This document shows, in pieces, positions 5,807 to 5,891 of a stretch of DNA of 5,891 bases. The first letter of the stretch is position 1, and every line of letters begins with the position of its first letter. This DNA comes from Bacteroidaceae bacterium (lineage in GTDB: Bacteria > Bacteroidota > Bacteroidia > Bacteroidales > Bacteroidaceae): positions 1 to 5,891 of the forward strand of contig JAEDNQ010000139.1 of NCBI GenBank assembly GCA_016302435.1, read 5' to 3'. Position numbers and translations under genes: made by a program. The notes beneath the pieces are model-generated. The model was not told the DNA's origin and ran no database searches. It saw only the letters and a program-made list of their open reading frames with translations.

Positions 5807-5891
5807 ATGGCAGATTTGAATCGTATCAAGACTGTATTGGCAGAAAGAGGTATTATGAGTAAATGGTTAGCTAAGACATTGCATAAGGACC
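5807..5891 (+). CDS. XRE-family helix-turn-helix regulator, N-terminal 28 residues only
   Basis: A likely DNA-binding transcription regulator, cut by the right edge. The visible residues begin MADLNRIKTVLAERGIMSKW and continue LAKTLHKD. This has the pattern of the first helices of a Cro/C1-type domain: a first helix with hydrophobic residues at I7, V10 and L11, then the helix-turn-helix entry SKWLAKTLHKD, which in this family usually continues into the recognition helix with a VSKW-type motif. Small Bacteroidetes proteins with this start are, from general knowledge, often found beside restriction-modification or other defence genes, where they act as controllers. The gene has its own promoter core and begins right after IS debris. 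No Shine-Dalgarno site is seen. The family call rests on 28 residues, and a role in defence is inference. Confidence 0.65.
   Translation, partial: MADLNRIKTVLAERGIMSKWLAKTLHKD

Overview
The window looks like a chromosomal segment from a member of the Bacteroidales, most likely Prevotella or a close relative. The evidence is the repeated Bacteroidetes promoter core TAnnTTTG (five instances upstream of five genes), weak or absent Shine-Dalgarno sites, and the protein families present: EFR1-type ferredoxin, DUF1460, M13 peptidase, and an IS4 transposase with a DUF4372-like N-terminus. The genus is an inference.

Layout. Positions 1-732 (minus) hold the N-terminal 244 residues of an EFR1-family flavodoxin/dicluster ferredoxin that runs off the left edge. 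A 138-base gap carries two copies of a 51-bp-period, hairpin-bearing repeat. Next upstream on the same strand is a secreted DUF1460 (NlpC/P60-like) cell-wall amidase-like protein (871-1752). A divergent promoter region (1753-2048) separates it from a full-length secreted M13 zinc metallopeptidase (2049-4073, plus). The M13 gene converges on a cytoplasmic YhaM-like HD-domain protein (4246-5109, minus). Between them lie a strong 17-bp bidirectional terminator and a run of imperfect 9-nt tandem repeats that reaches the HD gene's stop codon.

The stretch 5110-5806 has no intact gene of normal size. It holds the HD gene promoter, an orphan C-terminal membrane-anchor fragment (5293-5391), and a transposase remnant (5355-5558) with a textbook promoter. 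The remnant breaks off after 58 native residues, exactly where the orphan tail begins. A third Bacteroidetes promoter then drives a helix-turn-helix regulator cut off by the right edge (5807 onward).

Functionally, the left 5.1 kb is ordinary chromosome: two exported proteins (a cell-wall hydrolase-like protein and a peptidase), a redox protein and an RNA-processing-type HD protein, with no sign that they form one pathway. From about 5.2 kb rightward the DNA becomes visibly AT-rich, carries IS debris and starts an XRE-like gene, so it reads as the left border of an accessory region. Any new system is most likely beyond the right edge. Inside the window the most unusual items are the IS/orphan-tail junction and the two different intergenic repeat families.
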